Source: Spirochaetota bacterium (GTDB lineage: Bacteria > Spirochaetota > Spirochaetia > Treponematales > Treponemataceae). From it: DNA of 64,000 nt. Positions within the stretch are counted from its first letter, which is position 1, and the number at the start of each line of letters is the position of its first letter. Below the pieces are notes generated by a model that saw only the letters and a program-made list of their open reading frames with translations, was not told where the DNA came from and ran no database searches. Location of the stretch: the NCBI GenBank assembly GCA_023443865.1, contig JAEZST010000018.1, positions 186,001-250,000 of the forward strand, given 5' to 3'. The position numbers and the translations under genes were made by a program. Below, piece by piece: positions 41,059 to 50,106 of the stretch.

Positions 41059-41097
41059 CATTGGGGTATCGCGCATCGGATACGATTGTTCCTTTTC

Positions 41098-41131
41098 AAA
41101 AAAAAGGCCCCGCCGAAGGCATCGACGGGGC
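41098..41131 (-). terminator. Terminator of rpsU
   Basis: GCCCCG (41107-41112) pairs with CGGGGC (41126-41131). On the minus strand the stem is followed by a run of eight T. It lies 58 bp past the rpsU stop. Confidence 0.75.
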
Positions 41132-41188
41132 GTCTTTCAAACTCATATTCGGGCACGAGCCCGAACCGGACCTGAGCCCGAACCGGGA

Positions 41189-41398
41189 TCAATAACCCTT
41201 GGAATCGCGGGTTTTCCGGGTTTTCTTCATGAGTTTGCGGCGGAGGGCCTTGTTCTTCCGATTGAGGATGGTGGAAGGCTTCTCGTAGTATTCGCGCTTT
41301 TTCCATTCGCGAATAATGCCCTCTTTCTCGACCATGCGCTTGAAGCGTTTGATCGCCTTTTCGAGGTTCTCGGAATCATCTACAACGATGTGAGCCAT
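41189..41398 (-). CDS. rpsU: 30S ribosomal protein S21
   Basis: A 69-residue very basic small-subunit protein: VVDDSENLEKAIKRFKRMVEKEGIIREWKKREYYEKPS followed by RRKLMKK, typical of S21. The family acts in early steps of translation initiation near the anti-Shine-Dalgarno end of 16S rRNA. GGAGGTG lies 9 nt before ATG. It is monocistronic, with a strong hairpin terminator. Its presence together with many leaderless-looking genes in the window is notable, since S21 influences Shine-Dalgarno use. Confidence 0.97.
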   Translation of the reverse strand: MAHIVVDDSENLEKAIKRFKRMVEKEGIIREWKKREYYEKPSTILNRKNKALRRKLMKKTRKTRDSKGY

Positions 41399-41455
41399 AT
41401 TAAAAAATCACCTCCCTTCGGTCCGACCGTCAGTGTTCGGTCAGCTTAGCAAATA

Positions 41456-41484
41456 TACACAAGGCAAGTCAAGAGTGGTATAAT
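41456..41484 (+). promoter_or_regulatory. Leaderless-type promoter of the ferredoxin-fused aldo/keto reductase
   Basis: TACACA (41456-41461), 17-nt spacer, perfect TATAAT (41479-41484), then 8 nt (CGACAGCC) to ATG 41493. No ribosome-binding site. Confidence 0.65.
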
Positions 41485-41492
41485 CGACAGCC

Positions 41493-42713
41493 ATGCGGTA
41501 TAGACCTTTCGGAAAAACGGGTTTTTCGGTTTCGGCCCTCGGATTTGGCGCCATGCGGTTGCCTTCACGCCCCTTCGTGCCGGGGTCGGTAGACGTTAAC
41601 CGAACCGTCGATCTCGTTCGCCGCGGTATCGATCTGGGTATCAATTACCTCGATACCGCGTATTTTTACCACCTTGGCGCCAGCGAGCGCGCCCTGGGCC
41701 TCGCATTAGCCGACGGTTACCGCGAACGGGTGCATCTGACCACGAAACTGCCCATGATTCTGCTTCGCAAGGCCGACGACTTTGAGCGCTTTTTAGAGGA
41801 ACAGCTCCGTAGGCTCCGGGTGGAACGGATAGATACCTACCTATTCCATGCCCTCAACGCGAAGGCCTTCGCCGCGGTAAAGGAATTCGACCTGCTTTCC
41901 CGGATGGAAAAGGCGCGTTCCGCGGGAAAAATCGGCAATATCGGTTTCTCCTTCCACGACACCCTGCCGGTTTTTCGCGAGATCGTGGATTATTACCCGT
42001 GGGACGCGGTTCAGATACAGTATAACTATCTCGATACCGGCATTCAGGCGACCACCGTCGGGCTGGAATACGCGCACTCAAAGGGCATGGCAGTCGTCAT
42101 CATGGAGCCCTTGAAAGGGGGAACCCTGGTGAATCCCCCGGCGGAGGCGCTGGACCTGATGCGCCGTTCGGCAAAGCGGAGAACGCCCGTGGAATGGGCC
42201 CTGCAGTTCCTCTGGAACCGTCCGGAAGTGTCTACCGTATTGAGCGGCATGGGGTCTGTTCGCATGGTCGAGGAGAACTGCGCGTACGCCGATTCGTCCG
42301 GGGTCGGAACACTCGACGCCGCGGACGAAGAGACTCTCTCCGCCCTAGTCGAGAGCTTTCGCCGCCAGATCCTCGTTCCCTGCACGGCCTGCTCCTATTG
42401 CATGCCCTGTCCTTTCGGCGTGAATATTCCCGAGAACTTCGCGATCCTCAATTACTCGAATACGAAGGCGCGAAACGTCATGGACCTTTATTTCCGGTTC
42501 TCTTATTCAAGGCTGAAATACGGCCGCCTGGCCCGTAGCGATAGCCGGGTGAATCTCGAGAAACCGAACGGCGCGGCAAGCTTGTGCCGCTCTTGCGGGA
42601 AATGCGCGCCGAAATGCCCCCAGGGCATCGCGATACCGGAAGAGCTCTCCCGGGCCCGCTCCGTCCTTGAGGGCGGTCGCAGGCCGGAAGAGGTTTTTGG
42701 GCCCCGGTCGTGA
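41493..42713 (+). CDS. Aldo/keto reductase with C-terminal 4Fe-4S ferredoxin domain
   Basis: A 406-residue cytosolic oxidoreductase. The barrel starts MRYRPFGKTGFSVSALGFGAMRLP. The catalytic Asp and Tyr are in GINYLDTAYFYHLG, Lys in LTTKLP and His in YLFHALN. The C-terminal ~100 residues hold two cysteine clusters: CTACSYCMPCP and CRSCGKCAPKCP, giving two 4Fe-4S sites. This AKR-ferredoxin family is common in anaerobes and probably links carbonyl reduction to ferredoxin-level electron flow; substrate unknown. It supports an anaerobic lifestyle. It is divergent from rpsU and preceded by a leaderless-type promoter. Confidence 0.9.
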   Translation: MRYRPFGKTGFSVSALGFGAMRLPSRPFVPGSVDVNRTVDLVRRGIDLGINYLDTAYFYHLGASERALGLALADGYRERVHLTTKLPMILLRKADDFERFLEEQLRRLRVERIDTYLFHALNAKAFAAVKEFDLLSRMEKARSAGKIGNIGFSFHDTLPVFREIVDYYPWDAVQIQYNYLDTGIQATTVGLEYAHSKGMAVVIMEPLKGGTLVNPPAEALDLMRRSAKRRTPVEWALQFLWNRPEVSTVLSGMGSVRMVEENCAYADSSGVGTLDAADEETLSALVESFRRQILVPCTACSYCMPCPFGVNIPENFAILNYSNTKARNVMDLYFRFSYSRLKYGRLARSDSRVNLEKPNGAASLCRSCGKCAPKCPQGIAIPEELSRARSVLEGGRRPEEVFGPRS

Positions 42714-42720
42714 GACGGGG

Positions 42721-43155
42721 CTATTCCGCCCGCCGTATCGATTGCACCCGAAAGCCTTTTGCCCGTTTGAGTCCGTTGCCGATCCGGCCCTCAAAGCGCT
42801 CGCCCGTAACCGTAACCAGTACGCCGTCCCAATCCCCGAAACCCGCGGAGTAACCCTTGGCGTTAAAGAGGAGTATGGGAGCGCCTGAACCGGTGTTCAG
42901 AAGGAAGTACTCGTACTCGCTTAAGGTTCCCTTGGCCTCAACCCGGCTTACTACGGTGCCCGTTAGGCTTGGGGGATCGAGTTGGTCCATGGCCGCGGCG
43001 TTATCAGATTGGGAAAGGGCGGAGGCGGGAAGGCCGCCGGAGGCAGGGGTATCGGTTCGCCCGGCGGTAGCGCAGCCCGCGAAAAGGGCGAGAAGGGCGA
43101 GAATGGTGAGGGCTACGAAAAGGCCGCGGAAGCCGGTTTTGACTATCGATTCCAT
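42721..43155 (-). CDS. Small lipoprotein of unknown function
   Basis: A 144-residue lipoprotein: hydrophobic signal (FVALTILALLALFAGC) with Cys near residue 28. After a ~30-residue Ser/Ala/Asp linker comes a compact beta domain (LTGTVVSRVEAKGTLSEYEYFLLNTGSGAPILLFNAKGY ... GVLVTVTGERFEGRIG), which resembles a small OB-like fold. No catalytic motif is seen. AAGGA lies shortly before ATG. It is convergent with the aldo/keto reductase (7-bp gap) and downstream of the clostripain-like gene's terminator. Confidence 0.7.
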   Translation of the reverse strand: MESIVKTGFRGLFVALTILALLALFAGCATAGRTDTPASGGLPASALSQSDNAAAMDQLDPPSLTGTVVSRVEAKGTLSEYEYFLLNTGSGAPILLFNAKGYSAGFGDWDGVLVTVTGERFEGRIGNGLKRAKGFRVQSIRRAE

Positions 43156-43175
43156 GAAAGTATCCTTATCTTAGG

Positions 43176-43202
43176 ATTAAAAAAGGCCGGCTCATGCCGG
43201 CC
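43176..43202 (-). terminator. Terminator of the clostripain-like gene
   Basis: GGCCGGC (43185-43191), loop TCAT, GCCGGCC (43196-43202): a perfect 7-bp GC stem. On the minus strand it is followed by TTTTTTAAT. It lies 34 bp past the stop codon. Confidence 0.8.
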
Positions 43203-43235
43203 CAGCTTATAAGGCAATTCGAGTAAAGTCAGTAT

Positions 43236-45467
43236 TTACTGAGAAAACGAGAAGTTCCGCACGCCTTCGGGCTGCCATTTGGGATACTGGGATCCCGTAG
43301 GAGACGCGGTCCCCGTGCGGGCTTCGACGTAGTAGTCCCCAAAGCAGAGATACCGGTCGTATACAATGATATAGTAGGTACCCGAGACCGTGGGCGTGTA
43401 GGTAATCCTGGAATAGTAATCTCCCCCTTGATAATCGATATCGTCGTTCGAGGTAATGTAAGTTTTAGTCGAATCGTAAAGCTCCATGGCGGTATCGGCG
43501 AAAATGGTAGCGGCCGAGGTTTCGAAAACGTAGGCGGTTCCCGCGGTAAGGGTTACCATCATAATGTCTATGTCCGGGTCTACGTAGCCGTCTTTGTTCG
43601 AATCGCGGTCGGTATAGTGCAGCGTATGGTACTGGGGGGTAGCGCCGACGGTCAGCACATTGGTGGTAGTCGCGCCGTCATCGGGTTCATAGGCGTCCGG
43701 TGAGGCAGCGTCGGGTTGAACGTAGAGGGCTTCCATGGTCGACGCGAAATTGGTCCAGCCGTTTGATGCGCCGAAGGCGAGGATACTTCTGTAAAGCGCC
43801 GTGGAATAGGCTTTGTGATAGGCTTGTTGAAGCCAGGTGCTTTTATAGATCGAGAGCCCTCCCGCGGCGGCGTACGATGGTGAGCCTTCGGCCGTATTCG
43901 TATACGTGGTGAAGCTCGTTACCGCGGAGGAAAGGGCGCTTTTTACGGCCGGAATCGCGGCTTTCACGGAGGTTCCCATGTCGGCGTCGGCGTTGAGCCG
44001 GTCCATATACACTCCCAAGTCTGTATAGTATGGGGTGCTCATATACAGCGCGGTGCTGGCGGCCGCGTCGAAGCGGGCTGCCCGGCTCTGGTCGTTTCCG
44101 ATCCAGGAAACGGCTGTTTTCGCGAAGGTATCCAGGGCGGTATACAGCGGGCCGATCTTGGAAAGGTCCACCGTCGCGAGGGTGAAGGTTCTGCGTTCGG
44201 TATTCGAGAAAAAGTCCAGGGCGTCGTCGCAGAAGGCCTTTCCGAGATCCAAGGACGAAATGGACGGATCGGATACCGCCTCGGCGAGAGCTTCCCAGGA
44301 CCACTTTTCGGCGGGGAATACCTCTTCGGAGGCCACGAGAACGTCCGCGTTATTCCGTACTTCCCAGGCGAGCTCAACGCCGCCCATCAGGCAGGCGTAG
44401 GGGAAGAACACGTCTATATTCCTGCCCGTGAGGGATTTTAGATAGGCGGTTACCTGGGCAAGCTCGTTGTGGGAGAGGGAATCGCTATTCGCGCTGTCGT
44501 CAAAGCCGATTCCGTACGTGGCGGTAACATTGGGGTCGTCGAAGCCGCTACCGTGATTAAAGACGGAATAAAAGGTCCGCTTCGATTTGGAACGGGCCAT
44601 CGCGTAATCCATGAAGGCCTTGGTCACGGCGACGCTTCCGGAATTGAACTCTCCGGTGTCCTCCACCAGATCTTCGGCGATGGCGCCGCCCGTCAGCCGG
44701 TAATACCCGTCGGTGAATTTCGTTGTATAATCTACGTCTACCGGGTCGGTCGTGTCGTAACCGTCGAGGAGAACGAAAATATCCATAACGTTGAAGGTAT
44801 CGGCGGCCTTAACGGCCTCGAGGGTCGCCAGGTAGTCAGAAACCGGGCCGAAACTGGGTTCCATACGGTAATCGATATTGTTGTCTGCCGCCACGTGCAC
44901 CAACGAGGTCCAGCGGGGCTGGATGGAGGCGGTAACCGTCACGTTGGACGTGCCGACGGTAACGGTTCCCGAAGGGAGGGCCCCCAAAATGCCGGATGTC
45001 CAGCCGCAGAAGGCGTAGCCCTCGTCCGGTTTCACGGTTACGGTAACGACCGTCCCCGGATCAAATACCGGACCGATCGGGTCCAGGGTGATCGAGGCGT
45101 GGTCCATATCTTCTACGATACGGTAGCCTGCGGCAAAGGTCGCGGTGAGCTCCGTATCTCCCTGTATCGTGAATGAGTAGGGATTATCGGTGCTCACCAC
45201 GGTACCGGCGGCGTTTTTCCAGGAAGCCACGGCATAGCCCGGACTTCCCGTACCGGTGACGGTGATAACCGTTCCCTTGTTAAAGGTGGTTCCTTCCGGA
45301 CTCCAGCTTACGGTTCCGTTACCCGTTGAATCCACGGCGGCCGTGAAGGAAGCGGTGGTAACGGCGGGTTCGTCTTTTTTTCCCTCAATTCCTGCGATGA
45401 GATCGCAGCTGCCGAGGAATAGCGCCGCGAACGCGAGGGCCGCGGCGATGGTCAGGTGTTTTTTCAA
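43236..45467 (-). CDS. Clostripain-family (C11) cysteine peptidase lipoprotein
   Basis: A 743-residue surface or periplasmic lipoprotein (lipobox FLGSC, Cys21). Two bacterial Ig/InlB-type repeats (residues ~38-185; e.g. GYAVASWKNAAGTVVSTDNPYSF, GYAFCGWTSG) precede the C11 peptidase domain. His305 (FNHGSGFDD) and Cys359 (YACLMGGVELAWEV, then LVASEEVFP) form the dyad; canonical C11 has DACLMG, here YACLMG. A C-terminal domain near 615-735 with YEPDD, FETSAATIF and YYIIVYDRY matches a pre-peptidase C-terminal (PPC) fold. C11 enzymes cleave after Arg or Lys. Start is TTG 45467 with GGAG 6 nt upstream. It ends in a strong terminator. Confidence 0.85.
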   Translation of the reverse strand: MKKHLTIAAALAFAALFLGSCDLIAGIEGKKDEPAVTTASFTAAVDSTGNGTVSWSPEGTTFNKGTVITVTGTGSPGYAVASWKNAAGTVVSTDNPYSFTIQGDTELTATFAAGYRIVEDMDHASITLDPIGPVFDPGTVVTVTVKPDEGYAFCGWTSGILGALPSGTVTVGTSNVTVTASIQPRWTSLVHVAADNNIDYRMEPSFGPVSDYLATLEAVKAADTFNVMDIFVLLDGYDTTDPVDVDYTTKFTDGYYRLTGGAIAEDLVEDTGEFNSGSVAVTKAFMDYAMARSKSKRTFYSVFNHGSGFDDPNVTATYGIGFDDSANSDSLSHNELAQVTAYLKSLTGRNIDVFFPYACLMGGVELAWEVRNNADVLVASEEVFPAEKWSWEALAEAVSDPSISSLDLGKAFCDDALDFFSNTERRTFTLATVDLSKIGPLYTALDTFAKTAVSWIGNDQSRAARFDAAASTALYMSTPYYTDLGVYMDRLNADADMGTSVKAAIPAVKSALSSAVTSFTTYTNTAEGSPSYAAAGGLSIYKSTWLQQAYHKAYSTALYRSILAFGASNGWTNFASTMEALYVQPDAASPDAYEPDDGATTTNVLTVGATPQYHTLHYTDRDSNKDGYVDPDIDIMMVTLTAGTAYVFETSAATIFADTAMELYDSTKTYITSNDDIDYQGGDYYSRITYTPTVSGTYYIIVYDRYLCFGDYYVEARTGTASPTGSQYPKWQPEGVRNFSFSQ

Positions 45468-45581
45468 GTCAATCTCCTGATTTTGATCATGCTTCTCTCC
45501 GTAATTGGCAGAAGAGAAGTGGCTTCCGCGCTCTGAGAAGCGCTCGTATCTGATAATAGCATGGGAAAGGGCGGAATTCCA

Positions 45582-46607
45582 TTATTCCCGGGAGAGAAAC
45601 CAGTCAGGCGAGACCGCTTCGCCGTTAACGCGAAATTCCCAGTGAAGGTGCGGTCCCGTGGAAAGGCCCGTGGAACCTGAGCGGCCGATAAGCGTCCCCG
45701 CTCGCACGGCTTCCCCTTCGGAGGCGGCGAGGGAGTCGAGGTGATAGTAAAGGCTATAGACGCCGGGCAGATGTTCCACCACCACCGACCAGCCCGTGGA
45801 GATACGCGATTCGGCAAGCACGACGATCCCGTCGCCGGAGGAGAAAACCGGCGTTCCCCGGGGGACGCCGAAGTCGATGCCGTAGTGGTAGGTCGTTTCG
45901 CGCGTTCCCTTGGGGTAGAGGTAGGTTCGCGTATCGAAAAAGGCCGCGCTCCTCGGCGCGCCGCCGACCGGCGACTTCCAGGGGCCGAAGTACCGGGGGG
46001 CGCCGGAATCGAAACGGAAAAGTATTTCGTTTAACCGGTCGATCTGTTTCATGCGTTCCCGGCTAAAGTCGCTTCGAATGGCGGCGTTCTTGGCCGTAAG
46101 CCGCACTTCTTCCGTCATGAAGGATTTTTCCGCGATTGAAACGCCCCATGCCCTGTCAATAACGGAGCCGTCTTCGCGGCGGAGCACCGTTTCGAGGCGG
46201 CCAAGCCCTGGCCGTGCCGTTGCGGGCACCGCGAGAACGAATACCCAGGGGGCTCCCGCGCTTTCGCCCGCGCGAAAGCCCGCAGCCCGGGCGATCGCTT
46301 TGCCGGCGTTGTCGTAGAGAATGCAGTCGGCTTCCCGTGCCTCTTCGGGGAGGCGGATTATGAGGCAGTCCCCGGGCGTTGTCGCATCGGGCACCGCGCG
46401 CTTGACCGTTTTTGTCTCGCCCGCATCCGCGGTAGCCCCCGCCTCCGGAAAGGCCTCCATCTCGGCTGTAAGCGAAGATCCCGGCCCTGGACCGGCAAGC
46501 GGGGCATTCCTATCGGCGGCGGTTGGATCCGCCGCGAGGGCGAGAAACGCCGCGACAGCGAGGGAGGCGACGCCCAAGGGCGCGCAGATTAGCTTTCGGG
46601 GGCGCAT
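45582..46607 (-). CDS. M23-family (LytM/LasA-type) metallopeptidase
   Basis: A 341-residue exported protein with an N-terminal signal (CAPLGVASLAVAAFLALAADPTAA). A beta-rich middle region precedes an M23 domain: HYGIDFGVPRGTPVFSSGDGIVV gives the first zinc ligands, and YSLYYHLDSLAASEGEAVRAGTLIGRSGSTGLSTGPHLHWEFRVNG gives HLHWE. All zinc and catalytic positions are present, so it is likely an active peptidoglycan endopeptidase acting in the periplasm. It starts 1 bp after the recJ stop, so it is the last gene of a deoA-recJ-M23 run. Confidence 0.92.
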   Translation of the reverse strand: MRPRKLICAPLGVASLAVAAFLALAADPTAADRNAPLAGPGPGSSLTAEMEAFPEAGATADAGETKTVKRAVPDATTPGDCLIIRLPEEAREADCILYDNAGKAIARAAGFRAGESAGAPWVFVLAVPATARPGLGRLETVLRREDGSVIDRAWGVSIAEKSFMTEEVRLTAKNAAIRSDFSRERMKQIDRLNEILFRFDSGAPRYFGPWKSPVGGAPRSAAFFDTRTYLYPKGTRETTYHYGIDFGVPRGTPVFSSGDGIVVLAESRISTGWSVVVEHLPGVYSLYYHLDSLAASEGEAVRAGTLIGRSGSTGLSTGPHLHWEFRVNGEAVSPDWFLSRE

Positions 46608-46608
46608 G

Positions 46609-48729
46609 CTAGCCCTTTTGCACGTCCTGCAGAATCATTTGGGGTATTTCGGCGCCGTTAAACGCGTTCCGGTTTACCTGAAAGACCGCGTCTACCGTGT
46701 CGTTCACCGAAAAGTCCCTGTTGAGCCGCTCGGCTGCCTGCCAAAAGATGGCGGGCCATTTATACTTTCCGCAGTCAAAGGTAAGCTTCAGGTGCTGTTT
46801 CTCCGTTTTGCCCATAATGTCCGCGGTGACGATTTTCATGCGTCTCGCGAGGAAGTTGAGCTGCTCGTGGCCTTCCCCGTAGGGCTCCAGCCGGTCCGAC
46901 AGCTCCAGGAGCGCCGGGGTCACGTACTCGTGGGGCAGTTCCGCGTCTATGGCGAGCTCCTCGGCCTCGTCGGTATCCGGGAAGGCTATGTCATTCGAAA
47001 GCCGCGCGAGACGCGAAACGAGCTCGGGGAAGCGTTTCTCGTCCATGCTGAAGCCCGCGGCGAAGGCATGACCTCCGTGGTCTATAAAGAGATCGGCGCA
47101 GGGCTCAAGGAGGTTTTCCAGGTGAAAGCCCCGGGCGGAGCGCATGGAACCTACCGCGGTACCGTCGCGCTGGAAGCAAACGACTACCGCGGGTACGTGA
47201 AAGCAGGAAGAAAGGCGGTTCGCCATAATGCCGGTAACGCCCCGGTGAATGTCCGCGCTCGAGGCGACCACGAGCCGTTCGGAGAATTTCGCGAGGCTTT
47301 CCTTCGCCAGGGGTTCCACGACCGCCCAGCTGTCCGCGCCGAGCTGCTTTCGGTCGGCGTTCATGCGCACCACTTCCTCGGAGAGTCGGTTCCTTTCCCC
47401 CTGGCTGGATTCGGTCAGGAGCTTTATGGCCAAGGAGGGGTTTCCCATGCGGCCCGTGGCGTTGATGGCCGGGGATACCTGCCAAGCTATGTCCGCGGTG
47501 CCGATTTTCTTGCCGGCGAGGCCCTGTCGCGCGAGCAGTTCCGCCAGGCCCGGCCGCGGGCTCTCGTTCATCGCCAGGAGCCCGCGCTTCACGAGGATGC
47601 GGTTCTCGTTTTTTAACGGCATCAGGTCCGCGAGGGTGCCGAGGGCGACCAGCTGGAGTTCCTCGTTTTCCCGTTTGCCGAAAATCGCGTTCCGGCGCTG
47701 CATGAAGGTAATGAACACGTTCAGGAAGCCGTCGAGTTCGCTCACGGGCTTGTCCTGGTACCGCCCGATCCTCGATAGGTCCTTCACCTTGAGAAGGCTC
47801 ATGCCGCGCACCGCGGGAATGTCGCGGGAAATTTCGGGGGCCATATCGAGAAAATTGAACTCTACGCCCTTGCCGAAAACCTTCTCGAGCTGCTTCTTTT
47901 GCATGGCCGCGTCCCACACGAATATCTGCTGGCCCCTCAGGAAGGGCACGAGCCGGGTTTGGGAGATCGATACCATGCCGGGCACGATGGTTTCGGTGAG
48001 GCGGTCGGTCTCGTTCATGTTCACGACCTTCACCGCCTCAACGATAAAGGCTTCGTTCGCGGGCCGCACGTTGAGAAGGCAGATTTGTTGCTTATAGAGT
48101 TCCAGCATGCCGAAACGCAGGGCCTGGATAAACTTCCAGGTAACCGCGCAGCCCGCCAGGTCCCTGAAGGGGTAGGCGGAGTCCTGGAGTTTCGGGTTTA
48201 CGATCGCCACCGCCGGGGGGAGCGTTTCCTGGGGATTGTGGTGGTCGAGCACGATCACGTCTATCCCGAGCTCGGCCGCGCGGGCGATTTCCGCGACGCA
48301 GGAAATGCCGTTGTCCACGGTGATTATCAGGGTACCGAAATCGGCGGCGTGTGCCTCGACGGCGGCCATGGAAAGGCCGTAGGGCTCGTCGCCCTCGGGA
48401 ACGCGCCAGGCCACGTCCATGCCCAGGTCCGTGAGCGCCTGCGCGAGTAACGTGGTGCTGGTGATTCCGTCTACGTCCCGGTCCCCGAAGATCAATACCT
48501 TTTCTCCCTCGTCCTTCGCGTCGAGCACGCGGTCCACCGCGTCTTCCATCGATTCGAAGAGAAAGGGGTTATGCAGGTACCTGAGGTCGTCCTCAAGGTA
48601 AAACAGGAGATCCGGGCCTTCCACGATGCCCCGCCGCGCGAGAATGGAGGCGGTGAGCGCGTCGCATCCGTACCGGGCGGTAAGCTCCCGGATCATTTCG
48701 CGTCCAATATCTTTTTTGTTCCAATTCAT
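46609..48729 (-). CDS. recJ: Single-stranded-DNA-specific exonuclease RecJ
   Basis: A 5'-to-3' single-strand exonuclease acting in RecFOR recombination and mismatch or base-excision repair. It has 706 residues, longer than E. coli RecJ (577). The DHH phosphoesterase motifs are present: DRDVDG at 83-88, VDNGIS near 139 and DHH at 162-164. The C-terminal DHHA1 region includes VVASSADIHRGVTGIMANRLS and DLFIDHGGHAFAAGFSM. The last ~120 residues form the OB-like end. ATG overlaps the deoA stop by 4 bp. With recO upstream in the same run, the locus combines two RecFOR-pathway functions. Confidence 0.95.
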   Translation of the reverse strand: MNWNKKDIGREMIRELTARYGCDALTASILARRGIVEGPDLLFYLEDDLRYLHNPFLFESMEDAVDRVLDAKDEGEKVLIFGDRDVDGITSTTLLAQALTDLGMDVAWRVPEGDEPYGLSMAAVEAHAADFGTLIITVDNGISCVAEIARAAELGIDVIVLDHHNPQETLPPAVAIVNPKLQDSAYPFRDLAGCAVTWKFIQALRFGMLELYKQQICLLNVRPANEAFIVEAVKVVNMNETDRLTETIVPGMVSISQTRLVPFLRGQQIFVWDAAMQKKQLEKVFGKGVEFNFLDMAPEISRDIPAVRGMSLLKVKDLSRIGRYQDKPVSELDGFLNVFITFMQRRNAIFGKRENEELQLVALGTLADLMPLKNENRILVKRGLLAMNESPRPGLAELLARQGLAGKKIGTADIAWQVSPAINATGRMGNPSLAIKLLTESSQGERNRLSEEVVRMNADRKQLGADSWAVVEPLAKESLAKFSERLVVASSADIHRGVTGIMANRLSSCFHVPAVVVCFQRDGTAVGSMRSARGFHLENLLEPCADLFIDHGGHAFAAGFSMDEKRFPELVSRLARLSNDIAFPDTDEAEELAIDAELPHEYVTPALLELSDRLEPYGEGHEQLNFLARRMKIVTADIMGKTEKQHLKLTFDCGKYKWPAIFWQAAERLNRDFSVNDTVDAVFQVNRNAFNGAEIPQMILQDVQKG

Positions 48730-50054
48730 ACGGCGGTAATTTCCCTTAGTACCAGGGGTACGGGCGCGGGTTTTTCAGGCCCGATGCGGAGCGCCCGGGA
48801 AAGCAGTTCCAGGGCGGGCGCGAGCGAGGCGTCGTCCTTGCCCCACACGTCCATGACAAGGTCACCTTTTTTGACCGCGTCTCCCTTCTTGCGGCGGATT
48901 CGCATGCCCGCCTCGGCGCAAACGGCCTCGTCGGTGCGGTTGCGTCCCACCCCGAGGTGCACTCCCGCGAGACCCGTCAGGTACGCGTCAATGCCCTGAA
49001 CGTAGCCGTCGGCCGGGGCGCGGAATTCCGCGTGGTGGGGGCTGCGCCTGATTCCGCGCTCGGCGAGGAGTTTCTCCGGGTCGCCGCCCTGCAGCCGCAC
49101 GTTCTCGAGGAACCGGCGCCGGGCCTCCCCCGAGGCGACGGCGGCGCGGCATAATTCCAGCCCCTCTTCCCGCGTCGCGGCCTTTCCGCCCAGTACGACC
49201 ATCCAGGCGCCCAGGGCCAGGGTGAGTTCCGTAACGTCTTCTGGCCCCTTGCCTTCCAATATATCGAGGCTTTCCTCTATTTCCAAAAAGTTCCCGACCA
49301 TCTCGCCCAGGGGATCGTTCATGTCGGTAATCAGGCAGGCGACGCGCTTGCCCATGGCCTTGCCCGTGCCCGCCAGGCTTTCCGCGAGGCCCGTGGCGTC
49401 TTCCAGGTTTTTCATGAACGCGCCCGAGCCGCATTTCACGTCGAACACGAGGGATTCGGCGCCCTCGGCCACTTTCTTGGAGAGGATGCTCGCCGTGATA
49501 AGGGGAATCGATTCCACCGTACCGGTCACGTCGCGAAGGGCGTACAAGAGCCTGTCAGCGGGAACGATTTCCTTCGTTTGCCCGGTCATGGCGAAGCCGC
49601 ATTTCACGATATAGTCGCGGAATTCCGGTACGGAAAGCCCCGTGCGGAAACCGGTTATGGATTCGAGCTTGTCCAGGGTTCCCCCCGTATGGCCCAGGGC
49701 GCGGCCGCTCATCATGGGCACCCGCACGCCGCAGCTTGCCACGATCGGCGCGAGGGGCAGCGATATCTTGTCGCCCACGCCGCCGGTGGAATGCTTGTCG
49801 ACGAAGGGCCCTTCTATGCCCGAAAGATCTATCGTTTTTCCCGAGCGAAGCATCACGTCGGTAAGAATGCCCGCCTCGGCGAAGGTCATGCCGTTAAAGA
49901 AGACCGCCATGAGCCAGGAAGAAACCTGGTAATCGGGAATGTCGCCCGCCACGTAGCCGCCGATCAGGAATTCGATCTCCTCTCGGCTCAGTTCGGCGCC
50001 CCTTGGATTCCCCGGTCCGCCCCGCTTTTTCATGATGATGTCTACTGCGCGCAT
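48726..50054 (-). CDS. deoA: Thymidine/pyrimidine-nucleoside phosphorylase
   Basis: Cytosolic enzyme splitting thymidine (or uridine) with phosphate to the base and deoxyribose-1-phosphate. It has 442 residues, the normal length. The family signature KHSTGGVGDKISLPLAPIVASCG is at about 87-109, followed by MMSGRALGHTGGTLDKLESI, and CGFAMTGQTKEIVPADRLLYALRDVTGTVES is in the central domain. GGGAGG lies 6 nt before ATG. It overlaps recJ by 4 bp and is 52 bp downstream of recO. Whether it prefers thymidine or is a broad Pyn-type enzyme cannot be told here. Confidence 0.94.
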   Translation of the reverse strand: MRAVDIIMKKRGGPGNPRGAELSREEIEFLIGGYVAGDIPDYQVSSWLMAVFFNGMTFAEAGILTDVMLRSGKTIDLSGIEGPFVDKHSTGGVGDKISLPLAPIVASCGVRVPMMSGRALGHTGGTLDKLESITGFRTGLSVPEFRDYIVKCGFAMTGQTKEIVPADRLLYALRDVTGTVESIPLITASILSKKVAEGAESLVFDVKCGSGAFMKNLEDATGLAESLAGTGKAMGKRVACLITDMNDPLGEMVGNFLEIEESLDILEGKGPEDVTELTLALGAWMVVLGGKAATREEGLELCRAAVASGEARRRFLENVRLQGGDPEKLLAERGIRRSPHHAEFRAPADGYVQGIDAYLTGLAGVHLGVGRNRTDEAVCAEAGMRIRRKKGDAVKKGDLVMDVWGKDDASLAPALELLSRALRIGPEKPAPVPLVLREITAV

Positions 50055-50106
50055 AGGAAGCCTCCCGGTAATAACGTCGTTTCGTCCTTTAGTATACCAT
50101 TTTTTA

